Assembly (NCBI GenBank): GCA_959604825.1
Contig: CAUHCN010000001.1
Location: forward strand, 62,001 to 126,000
Length of the DNA: 64,000 nt
Direction of reading: 5' to 3'
From: an uncultured Collinsella sp.
GTDB lineage: Bacteria > Actinomycetota > Coriobacteriia > Coriobacteriales > Coriobacteriaceae
Of this stretch, positions 55,067-62,950 are shown piece by piece. How positions within the stretch are numbered: the stretch's first letter is position 1; each line of letters opens with the position of its first letter. Both the position numbers and the translations under genes were made by a program. The notes under the pieces are model-generated. The model was given only the letters and a program-made list of their open reading frames with translations. It did no database searches and was not told the DNA's origin.

Positions 55067-57202
55067 CTAATGGATAAGCTTAAAGTCCAAGTGCCCACGC
55101 GTGGTATTGACGCGCGAGACCTCGATAATCACGCGCTGGCCCAGTTCATAGCGAGTCCCCGTGTCGGCACCTGTGAGCGTGAGCGCATCCTCGTCGAACT
55201 CGAACCACTCGTTGCCCAGGCTCTTGATCGAAACCAAGCCTTCGACCTGCGTCAGGTCCAAGCGCACAAAGAGGCCCATGCTGCTAACCCACGAGACGGA
55301 TCCGGCATAGCGCTCGCCCAGACGGTCCTCATAGTACTGGGCAATCTTGATCTTTTGCGTCGCATGGCTGGCGGCATCGGCCGCACGCTCGGCATCGCTG
55401 CATGCGCGGCAGATCTGCGGCAGAATGCGCGGCAGCGACTCGCGCCCCTTGCCGATCAGCCGCGGCGTACGGACCAAGGCGTCCTTGCCGCCGAGCTGCT
55501 CATAGGCCAACTGCAGTTTGAGCACGCGGTGCACCACCAGATCGGGGTAGCGACGGATGGGACTCGTAAAGTGACAGTAGCACGGCGCGGCGAGCGCAAA
55601 GTGGCCCTCGTTGCGCGGCTTGTACAGTGCGCGCTGCATGCTGCGCAGAAGCAGCGTGTTGACGAGCGGTGCGTTGGCCGTACCGGCGGCAGCATCAACT
55701 GCAGCCTGCAGCTCATCGGGACTCCCCAGGGCGATACCGGCAGCACGGCGATCGTCGATGATGCCCAGCTGCGCCAGCGCAACGGCGGCACCGTGCAGGC
55801 TATCGGGGCTCGGATCCTCATGCACGCGATAGCAGGCCTCGATATCACGGTCTGCCAGCCACTCTGCAACGCACTCGTTGGCGAGTAGCATGGCTTCCTC
55901 GATAAGCGACGTGGCACACGAACGCTCGCGCGCCACAATCTGCACGGGTACTCCGTCCTCATCCAATAGAGCGCGAATCTCGGCCGTGTCAAAATCGACT
56001 GAGCCGCGGGCGCGACGAATACGACGGCGAAGTTTGGCGAGTTCGTTGGCGGCGACAAGAAAATCGCCGAGGTCGACGTTGTAGCCGCGGGCGGCCTCCT
56101 CGCACGCAAGACCGCGCTCAAGCGCTTCCTCGCGCGAGACCTCAGCAGCCGCAACATCCTCAGCGGCGCCTTCCAGCACCGAATACTCAACCGCGCCGGC
56201 ACGCACCAGCAGCGCCTCGGCGCCGTCATAGTCCATACGCACACGCGAGCGAATCACGCTGGGGTACGGATCGTAATGCCGCACGCGACCCTGCGCATCG
56301 AGCTCAATGTCAACGGTAAACGCAAGACGGTCCTCGTCAGGGCGAAGCGAGCACAGGTCACAGGACAGGCGTTCGGGCAGCATGGGAAGCACGCGATCGG
56401 CCAGATACACCGATGTCGTGCGATGGCGAGCCTCAAGATCGATATGTCCGTCCCAAGCCACATAGTGAGAAACGTCAGCGATATGCACACCCAGTCTGTA
56501 GCCACCCTCGGGCGTGCGCTCAAGCGAAATGGCATCGTCAAAGTCGCGCGCGTCGACCGGGTCGATCGTGATGACAAAACGGTCGCGCAGATCGCGGCGG
56601 AGCGGGTCCTTAAGCGCCGCGGACACATCGAGCGAAAGCCCCTCGGCCTCGTCCAGCGCGGCCTCGGGATAGCTATCGGTATAGCCGTAACGCGCCATCA
56701 CATATTGAACGCCCAAATCGGGCGCGTCATCTCCGCCAATGCGGCGTTCGATCGTCACGGTGCCCGATTCCAGGCGCGTCGGGTAGGTCAAAATGCGCGC
56801 GACAACGGCATCACCCGGGTGGACGCCCAGACGATTCGCCGAGGCATCCTCGGGCAGAATGAAGAAGTCGGCCTTCAGGCGCGAATCGAGCGGCTCGATC
56901 ACACCGAGCGGTCCAGCGGTCTGGTACGTACCCACCACGCTTATGGCTGCGCGCTCAACCACGCCTTCGATCACGGCGCGCCGCTCACCGTGCGGGCTGT
57001 TCTTAATGCTCACGGCAACGGTATCGCCATCCATGATCTCGCGCTTACCGCGGCCCATGACCTTGTAGTCGCCGCTCTCGGTTATGACATAGGCGCCATG
57101 CTCATGGAGCTGCACGCGCCCGGTCAGGCTCGGACGGCGTTCGCTGCGCACCGGCCCGCGCTTATTGCGAGCTCCACGCTTATGCTTGTTATTGCGCCCC
57201 AT
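55067..57202 (-). CDS. rnr: Ribonuclease R (RNB family exoribonuclease)
   Basis: A 711-residue 3'-5' exoribonuclease. Two cold-shock-like domains precede the RNB domain, which has the catalytic DPVDARDFDDA (Asp cluster binding Mg). The conserved YRVHEDPSP and HFTSPIRRYPDLVVHR are present, and an S1 domain follows (YAGSVSWVSSMGLFVRLD). The N-terminus is a short basic stretch instead of the HTH domain of E. coli RNase R, and the C-terminal lysine-rich tail is missing. It degrades structured RNA and SsrA-tagged mRNAs. ATG 57202 is preceded by AGGAGG. Confidence 0.93.
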   Translation of the reverse strand: MGRNNKHKRGARNKRGPVRSERRPSLTGRVQLHEHGAYVITESGDYKVMGRGKREIMDGDTVAVSIKNSPHGERRAVIEGVVERAAISVVGTYQTAGPLGVIEPLDSRLKADFFILPEDASANRLGVHPGDAVVARILTYPTRLESGTVTIERRIGGDDAPDLGVQYVMARYGYTDSYPEAALDEAEGLSLDVSAALKDPLRRDLRDRFVITIDPVDARDFDDAISLERTPEGGYRLGVHIADVSHYVAWDGHIDLEARHRTTSVYLADRVLPMLPERLSCDLCSLRPDEDRLAFTVDIELDAQGRVRHYDPYPSVIRSRVRMDYDGAEALLVRAGAVEYSVLEGAAEDVAAAEVSREEALERGLACEEAARGYNVDLGDFLVAANELAKLRRRIRRARGSVDFDTAEIRALLDEDGVPVQIVARERSCATSLIEEAMLLANECVAEWLADRDIEACYRVHEDPSPDSLHGAAVALAQLGIIDDRRAAGIALGSPDELQAAVDAAAGTANAPLVNTLLLRSMQRALYKPRNEGHFALAAPCYCHFTSPIRRYPDLVVHRVLKLQLAYEQLGGKDALVRTPRLIGKGRESLPRILPQICRACSDAERAADAASHATQKIKIAQYYEDRLGERYAGSVSWVSSMGLFVRLDLTQVEGLVSIKSLGNEWFEFDEDALTLTGADTGTRYELGQRVIIEVSRVNTTRGHLDFKLIH

Positions 57203-57280
57203 GGCGCCTCCTTGCTATCGATGACGAACTCCAAAGAGTCTACCCAAATGATTCGCTTTCCTGCCGTTCCCTTGGGATCA

Positions 57281-57313
57281 AAAAACGGGCCGCCCCATAA
57301 GAGACGACCCGTT
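57281..57313 (-). terminator. Terminator of the ftsEX operon
   Basis: AACGGGTCGTC and GGGCGGCCCGTT form the stem on the minus strand, followed by TTTTGATCCC. It lies 25 bp after the ftsX stop. Confidence 0.85.
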
Positions 57314-57337
57314 GGAAGGGATGAATTCCAGGCATGC

Positions 57338-58258
57338 CTACACGCGCAGGTAGCGGCGCATGGCTATGGCAGAACCAAAGAGACCGATAATCACACCGAC
57401 CAGAATCAGCGCAGCATAGGTCACCAGGTAGTACTGCATCGGCAGGGCAAACGACATCCAGCCGATGCTCTCCTGCAAACGCGGAATCATCAGATTGCGC
57501 AGCAGCTCCAGAACGCCGATGGAAAGCAGCGAGCCCAAAATGGCCTGCAGTACGCCCTCGGTGATAAACGGGCCGCGAATGAAGCCGTTGCTGGCGCCGA
57601 CCAGACGCATAATCGCAATCTCACGACGACGCGCCGTGATGGACAGGCGAATCGTGTTGTTGATGAAGATGAATGCGATAAAGGTCAGAAGGCCAACGAG
57701 CACCACGGCGGCGATGCGGATGTAGTTGGTCACCTGGAACAGGCGGCTCACTTCCTCCTGGCCGTACAGCACGCTCGCGTTGACGTCGCCGTCATCCGCG
57801 ATCTTCTGGAAGTCGGCGTTCTTCTTGAGCTTCTCTGCCGTGCTCTCGACCTTGGACGGATCGTCCATCTCAATTGCAAACGAAGCCGGCAGCGGGTTCT
57901 GGCCATCGAGCGCGCTCATGGTGGCGTCGGCGTTGCCCGACATCTTGCTCGTATACTCGGCCAGCGCGTCGTCCTTGTCCTTATAGGTCACGGACTTGAC
58001 GTTATTCCACGTCTTAAGCTCGGCCTCAAAAGCCTGAACATCGGCCTGATCGGCGTCATCGCTAATGAACGCGTTGATGACAACCTGATCCTCGACGGTG
58101 CCGATCACGGAGTTCAGCATCGCGGAGCCCATGATGAACAGGCCGATGATAAACAGCGAAAGGAAGATCGTGATGACGGCGCCGAGCGAGGTAGTCCAGT
58201 TACGGAAGAAGTGACTGATTGCCTCTTTGAAGGAGTAGCCCACGTTAGTTGGTGCCAT
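57338..58258 (-). CDS. ftsX: Cell division protein FtsX
   Basis: A 306-residue type VII ABC permease-like protein with one N-terminal helix, a large extracellular domain (residues about 50-185) and three C-terminal helices. SITARRREIAIMRLVGAS and IRGPFITEGVLQAILGSLLS are FtsX signatures. With FtsE it activates peptidoglycan hydrolases at the septum. Its ATG lies inside ftsE (14-bp overlap), with GGAGG in the ftsE 3' end. Confidence 0.95.
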   Translation of the reverse strand: MAPTNVGYSFKEAISHFFRNWTTSLGAVITIFLSLFIIGLFIMGSAMLNSVIGTVEDQVVINAFISDDADQADVQAFEAELKTWNNVKSVTYKDKDDALAEYTSKMSGNADATMSALDGQNPLPASFAIEMDDPSKVESTAEKLKKNADFQKIADDGDVNASVLYGQEEVSRLFQVTNYIRIAAVVLVGLLTFIAFIFINNTIRLSITARRREIAIMRLVGASNGFIRGPFITEGVLQAILGSLLSIGVLELLRNLMIPRLQESIGWMSFALPMQYYLVTYAALILVGVIIGLFGSAIAMRRYLRV

Positions 58259-59465
58259 AGTTGCCGTAACCTCCCCTCTCCTGGTCGCGGATAACGTGGC
58301 CGCCCTCGAGGGCGATCACGCGACGGTGCATGCTATCGACCATCTCGCGGTCGTGCGTGGCGACGATCACGGTGGTGCCGGTGCGGTTAATGCGCTCGAG
58401 CAGCTTCATGATGCCCAGCGAAATCGCCGGGTCGAGGTTGCCCGTGGGCTCGTCACAGATCAAAAGCGGCGGGCGGTTGACCATGGCGCGGGCAACGGCG
58501 ACGCGCTGCTGCTCGCCACCGGAAAGCTGGTCGGGCAGCGAGTCCATCTGATCGGCCAGACCGACCAGACGCAGCACCTCGGGCACCTGGCTGCGAATGA
58601 CGCCCTTGGGCTTGCCGATGCACTGCAGGGCAAACGCCACGTTTTCGTAGGCGGTCTTTTGCGGCAGAAGCTTAAAGTCCTGGAACACGGCGCCAATCTG
58701 GCGGCGCAGGAACGGAACCTTGCGGTTCTTGATCTTCATGAGGTCCTGACCGGCAACCAAGATGCGGCCGCTCGTCGGCTTGACGTCGCGGTTGAGCGTC
58801 GACAGCAGCGTGGTCTTACCCGAGCCGGAATGACCGACCAGGAAGACGAACTCGCCCGGATAGATCTCGATATTGATGTCGTCGAGTGCAGGCTTGTTGG
58901 GCTGTGCCGGATAGATCTTGGTGACATGCTCCATAAGGATGACGGGCTCGACACCGGCCTGCTTGGCCATCTTCTTGCGGCTGGCTTGCGGATCGATGGG
59001 CGCAAACACCGACGTAAAATCGGGGTTGTTGAGCGCGTTATCGAGGCTTGCGACCTCGGCGGCCTGATCGCTCTCGACCACCGGGGCAGCAGGCTGCGTG
59101 GGATCGGGAATAGCGGCAAAGAGACCGGACTGCGCAGGCTGAGGAACCGGCGTCGCAGGGGCCATGGGGTCGGGAATGCCGGCCATGGTAGGCTGCGGCG
59201 TGGCGGCGCCAGCCTGAGGCTGCTCCACGCGAGCGGTCACGGCCTGAACGGGCTCAAAACCCGCCGTGCCGGAAAGCGCGACATCGCTGGTGGGATTGTA
59301 GGCAAAGGGATCGGATGCCGGCTGTGCCTGATCTGCCGGCTGAGTGGGGGCCTGAGCAACAGGCTGGCCCTCTGAATCCGGAGTGGCGAAACGACTGCCC
59401 TGGACGCCTGTCTGCGTCTTGGGGGCATCATCGCCCGCACCGGAGGTACGGAAGTGGTTACCCAC
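58245..59465 (-). CDS. ftsE: Cell division ATP-binding protein FtsE with long disordered N-terminal extension
   Basis: A 406-residue protein in which residues about 174-406 are FtsE: Walker A GHSGSGKTT (211-219), QDFKLLPQKTAYENVAF, LSGGEQQRVAVARAM, LLICDEPTGNLDP and VIVATHDRE. The first 170 residues are rich in Pro, Ala, Gln and Thr and look disordered. Typical FtsE is about 225 residues. GTG 59465 with AAGGAG 6 bp upstream supports translation of the extension, while no ribosome site precedes the internal ATG codons before the ATPase. The extension may bind other divisome proteins. Confidence 0.92.
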   Translation of the reverse strand: MGNHFRTSGAGDDAPKTQTGVQGSRFATPDSEGQPVAQAPTQPADQAQPASDPFAYNPTSDVALSGTAGFEPVQAVTARVEQPQAGAATPQPTMAGIPDPMAPATPVPQPAQSGLFAAIPDPTQPAAPVVESDQAAEVASLDNALNNPDFTSVFAPIDPQASRKKMAKQAGVEPVILMEHVTKIYPAQPNKPALDDINIEIYPGEFVFLVGHSGSGKTTLLSTLNRDVKPTSGRILVAGQDLMKIKNRKVPFLRRQIGAVFQDFKLLPQKTAYENVAFALQCIGKPKGVIRSQVPEVLRLVGLADQMDSLPDQLSGGEQQRVAVARAMVNRPPLLICDEPTGNLDPAISLGIMKLLERINRTGTTVIVATHDREMVDSMHRRVIALEGGHVIRDQERGGYGNYGTN

Positions 59466-59567
59466 TGGTGCTCCTTATCGTCGTGCGTTTAAACTACATG
59501 AGCGCTTTGTATTTTAGCAGCATTAGCTTTACTGCACATAAGAAGCATGGCGGGGTTTGGTCCCACC

Positions 59568-59690
59568 GGCCGCGCACAGGGTTACCTCCCAAATCGTCCT
59601 CGGACATGTCGGCGCCCCCGCTGCGCGCTTCGCGCTGCGGGGGCGCCTCCGTCCTGCGGAAAGATTTGGGAGGTAACCCTGTGCGCGGCC
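59568..59690. repeat. Cloverleaf-like inverted repeat element, copy B
   Basis: Outer arms of 28 bp (59568-59595 and 59663-59690) are perfectly complementary. The centre is a GC-rich stem with tip GCTTCGC. The unpaired segments GTCCTCGGACATGTCGG and CTCCGTCCTGCGGAAAG equal those of copy A, in opposite chromosomal orientation. It lies between ftsE and the transketolase operon, with no gene in the surrounding 59466-59913. Confidence 0.9.
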
Positions 59691-59826
59691 TGCGGCTACT
59701 ATGGGGTCGCCGCGTGATCTTGGGGTGCTGCACATACAAAGTTGGGAGGGCTGAATTGCACGTTGCCGTACTGGGCCCTTTTCCCGAAGAAGGCCTTGCT
59801 TGATGCGGCACTGATTTTGCTGAAAT

Positions 59827-59865
59827 ATAAAAACAGGGGCGTCCTCTTTTTGAGGGCGTCCCTGT
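59827..59865 (-). terminator. Terminator of the transketolase operon
   Basis: On the minus strand ACAGGGACGCCCTC pairs with GAGGACGCCCCTGT around an A-rich loop and is followed by TTTTTATATTT. Confidence 0.9.
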
Positions 59866-59913
59866 CTACGTCTATTTGCTATTGGCTTGTGGCCGATTTG
59901 AGCGGTGGTTGCT

Positions 59914-60855
59914 CTATGCCAAGAACTCCTTGGTGGTCGCCACGATGTTGGCGGCGTCCAGGCCGTACTTGTGCAGGAGCTCGGCACCCGGGCCGGACTC
60001 GCCGAAGGTGTCGTTGACGCCAATCTTCTTGAGCGGCGTCGGGCACTGCTCGCACAGAACATCGGCAACGGCGCTGCCCAGGCCACCGATCACGGAGTGC
60101 TCCTCGACGGTCACGACGTGGCCGGTCTTGGTGGCGCTCTTGACGATCAGGTCGGCATCGATGGGCTTGATGGTGTGCATGTTGATGACCTCGGCATCGA
60201 TGCCCTCGGCAGCAAGCTGCTCAGCGGCCTCGAGAGCCTCGCCGACCATCAGGCCGCAAGCGATGATGGTGACGTCGGCGCCCTCGCGCATGACGATGCC
60301 CTTGCCCACCTCGAACTTGTAGGTCTCGGGGTCGTTGATGACCGGCGAGGCCAGACGGGCAAAGCGCATGTACACGGGGCCGTCGCACTCGTAGGCGGCG
60401 CGCGTCACGGCGCGGGCCTCCACGTCGTCGGCGGGAACAATCACGGTCATGCCGGGGATAACGCGCATGAGGGCGATATCCTCGCAGCACTGGTGCGTGG
60501 CGCCATCCTCGCCCACCGAGATACCGGCGTGCGTGGCACCGATCTTGACGTTAAGGTGCGGGTAGCCGATGGAGTTACGAACCTGCTCAAAGGCGCGACC
60601 GGCAGCGAACATGGCAAAGGTACTCGCGAAGGCAACACGACCGGTGGTCGCGATACCGGCGGCGACGCCCATCAGGTTGCTCTCGGCAATGCCCACATCG
60701 AAGAAGCGGTCGGGGCAGGCCGCCTTGAACTTACCGGTCTGCGTGGCGGCGGCCAGATCGGCGTCGAGGACCACAAAGTCATCGTGCTCGTTGGCGAGCT
60801 CGACGAGGGCCTCGCCGTAGCTTACGCGCGTGGCGATTTTCTTGACGTCTGCCAT
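59914..60855 (-). CDS. Transketolase, C-terminal (pyrimidine-binding) subunit
   Basis: A 313-residue subunit of a split transketolase. It contains the pyrimidine-binding domain (FFDVGIAESNLMGVAAGIA, with the catalytic Glu) and the C-terminal Rossmann domain (HTIKPIDADLIV, TVEEHSVIGGLGSAVA). It works as a heterodimer with the N-terminal subunit in the non-oxidative pentose phosphate pathway. Its ATG lies 1 bp after the stop of the upstream gene, with GAGAGGAG ahead, so translation is coupled. Confidence 0.93.
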   Translation of the reverse strand: MADVKKIATRVSYGEALVELANEHDDFVVLDADLAAATQTGKFKAACPDRFFDVGIAESNLMGVAAGIATTGRVAFASTFAMFAAGRAFEQVRNSIGYPHLNVKIGATHAGISVGEDGATHQCCEDIALMRVIPGMTVIVPADDVEARAVTRAAYECDGPVYMRFARLASPVINDPETYKFEVGKGIVMREGADVTIIACGLMVGEALEAAEQLAAEGIDAEVINMHTIKPIDADLIVKSATKTGHVVTVEEHSVIGGLGSAVADVLCEQCPTPLKKIGVNDTFGESGPGAELLHKYGLDAANIVATTKEFLA

Positions 60856-60856
60856 C

Positions 60857-61687
60857 CTAGAGCTCCTCTCCGGCGGCCGTGAGCTCTGCCATGGCCTGCT
60901 CAAACTGTTCATCATTGGGGGCCTTGCCGTGCCAACCAACCTGGTTCTCCATAAAGGACACGCCCTTGCCCTTCAGGGTCTCGGCGATAATGGCGGTCGG
61001 CTGGCCCTTGGTAGCGCGAGCCTCGGCAAAGGCGGCGCGGATCTGATCGAAATCGTTGCCGTCGGCAAGCTCCACCACGTGGAACTTAAAGGCGCGGAAC
61101 TTGTCGGCGAGCGGCATGGGGTCGTTGACCTCCTCGACGGGACCGTCGATCTGCAGGCCGTTGTGGTCGACGATCACACAGAGGTTGTCGAGCTGCTGGT
61201 TGCCGGCAAACATGGCGGCCTCCCAAACCTGGCCCTCCTCGCTCTCGCCATCGCCCAGCAGGGCGTACGTGCGATAAGTATCGCCCCAGTGCTTGGCGGC
61301 AACGGCCATGCCCACGGCGGCGGAGATGCCCTGGCCGAGCGAACCGGTGGACATGTCAACGCCCGGAGTGTCGTTCATGTTGGGATGGCCCTGCAGGTGG
61401 CTGCCGATGTGGCGCAGCGTCTCAAGATCCTCCTTGGGGAAGAACCCACGCTCGGCGAGCACGGCGTACAGACCAGGCGCGCAGTGACCCTTGGAAAGCA
61501 CGAAGCGATCGCGGTCGGCCTTGCGGGGATCGGCCGGGTCGACGTTCATTTCCTCAAAGTACAGATAGGTCATGATGTCGGCAGCGCCGAGCGAACCGCC
61601 CGGATGGCCGGACTTGGCAGCGTGCACGCCGGTGACGATGCCCTTCCTTACCTCGTTGGCAACCTTTTTGAGCTCTTCGTCGCTCAT
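60857..61687 (-). CDS. Transketolase, N-terminal (TPP-binding) subunit
   Basis: A 276-residue subunit with the diphosphate-binding domain of transketolase. HAAKSGHPGGSLGAADI, FVLSKGHCAPGLYAVLAE and GDGESEEGQVWEAAMFA (Mg/TPP motif, GDG) are present. The split into two adjacent genes is common in Actinobacteria and Firmicutes. GAAAGGAA lies upstream of the ATG. The 200 bp before it hold the operon promoter and no gene. Confidence 0.94.
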   Translation of the reverse strand: MSDEELKKVANEVRKGIVTGVHAAKSGHPGGSLGAADIMTYLYFEEMNVDPADPRKADRDRFVLSKGHCAPGLYAVLAERGFFPKEDLETLRHIGSHLQGHPNMNDTPGVDMSTGSLGQGISAAVGMAVAAKHWGDTYRTYALLGDGESEEGQVWEAAMFAGNQQLDNLCVIVDHNGLQIDGPVEEVNDPMPLADKFRAFKFHVVELADGNDFDQIRAAFAEARATKGQPTAIIAETLKGKGVSFMENQVGWHGKAPNDEQFEQAMAELTAAGEEL

Positions 61688-61894
61688 TGTGCCTTCCTTT
61701 CATCCTCATTAGACAAAATGCGCACGGCACCGAAGGTAATCCCAACACAGCCGCAATGCACGTACGTCATTCATTATGCTGGAAACTGATGGCTTTACCA
61801 GAGTTTTTATCATTATTTGAACAATTTAGCAGGCAGAACCGCTGATGAAACGGTTTATCAATGTGAACGTCTTTTGGATGGGACGCGGTCGGCC

Positions 61895-62785
61895 CTACGC
61901 GCTAATGTCCTTGAATCCCTCGCCGAAAGCTTCCGTAACGTCGGCGACCGTCACAATGGCGTGAGGATCGCGCTCGCGCACGATCGTCTTGAGGGTATTG
62001 AGCTCTCGACGGTTCACGATGACCATGATCACCGGCTTCTCGGCACCCGAATACATGCCAGTCGCCTTAAACTTGGTACAACCACGACCCAGGCCATACA
62101 TGATATCGGCAGCGATATCAGGGAACTTGTCCGAGATGATGAGTACCATACGGCGTTTGTTGCCACCATCGACCACGGCATCGATCACGTAGCCGCTAAT
62201 GACCATCGAAAGGCCTGCATATAGTGCATTTTCGATTGAAAAGACCGGAGCCGACAGCGCGCATACGGCAACATCGATCGCCATGACGGTCGAGCCCACG
62301 GGCAGCGAGGTATTACGCGAGATGATTTGGCCAATCGTGTCCGAGCCGCCGGTGTTGGCGCCGGCGCGCAGCACCATGCCGTAACCGATGCCTGTAATAA
62401 TGCCGCCCCACATGGCAGGGAGCATCAGGTCCGCATCCGCCAGAGGTGCTACAAACGGGGCGAACAGATCGGTAAAGAAGCCCAGCAGCACAAAGCCCGT
62501 CGCGGTCTGCACCACGTAGAACATGCCGCCCTCGCGCATAACGACCAGCAGCAGCAAGGCGTTCATCACGATCGTCTGAATACCAACGGGAAGCGATAGA
62601 CCGCGCGATGCGCCGACCGCCTGGATAATGGTGGCAAGGCCCGTAACGCCACCGGCAGCAAGGCCGTTAGGAATCAAAAACAGGTCGGTCGCAATAGCGG
62701 CCAGAGCGCACCCCAACATAATCTGGGGCAGGTCGTGAAAGAAGTTCATCGAAAGAATGCGCTTAATGTCCAGACGATATGCCAT
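61895..62785 (-). CDS. YitT family membrane protein (DUF161 + DUF2179)
   Basis: A 296-residue membrane protein with about six helices (residues 15-200) and a C-terminal cytosolic DUF2179 domain. FLIPNGLAAGGVTGLATII, GMVLRAGANTGGSDTIGQII and KPVIMVIVNRRELNTLKTIV are diagnostic. The transported substrate is unknown for the family. GAGGGAGG lies 5 bp before ATG 62785. It is monocistronic. Confidence 0.92.
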   Translation of the reverse strand: MAYRLDIKRILSMNFFHDLPQIMLGCALAAIATDLFLIPNGLAAGGVTGLATIIQAVGASRGLSLPVGIQTIVMNALLLLVVMREGGMFYVVQTATGFVLLGFFTDLFAPFVAPLADADLMLPAMWGGIITGIGYGMVLRAGANTGGSDTIGQIISRNTSLPVGSTVMAIDVAVCALSAPVFSIENALYAGLSMVISGYVIDAVVDGGNKRRMVLIISDKFPDIAADIMYGLGRGCTKFKATGMYSGAEKPVIMVIVNRRELNTLKTIVRERDPHAIVTVADVTEAFGEGFKDISA

Positions 62786-62795
62786 GCTGCCTCCC

Positions 62796-62828
62796 TCAAA
62801 AAAGCGCACCCCATCGGATGCGCTTTGA
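62796..62828 (-). terminator. Terminator of prfB
   Basis: AAAGCGCA and TGCGCTTT form the stem on the minus strand, followed by TTTTGAGGG. It lies 120 bp after the prfB stop and just before the YitT gene. Confidence 0.8.
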
Positions 62829-62950
62829 ACTTCTTCTTGTATTCGATTCTACCGATTCGCCGGACAAAAACCACCCCTGCGCAGGGTTTATTCCGAATAC
62901 AAACCCGTCCAACCGTTGGGCTTAGCATCGGCTTGAAGCCGCCCGATGTT

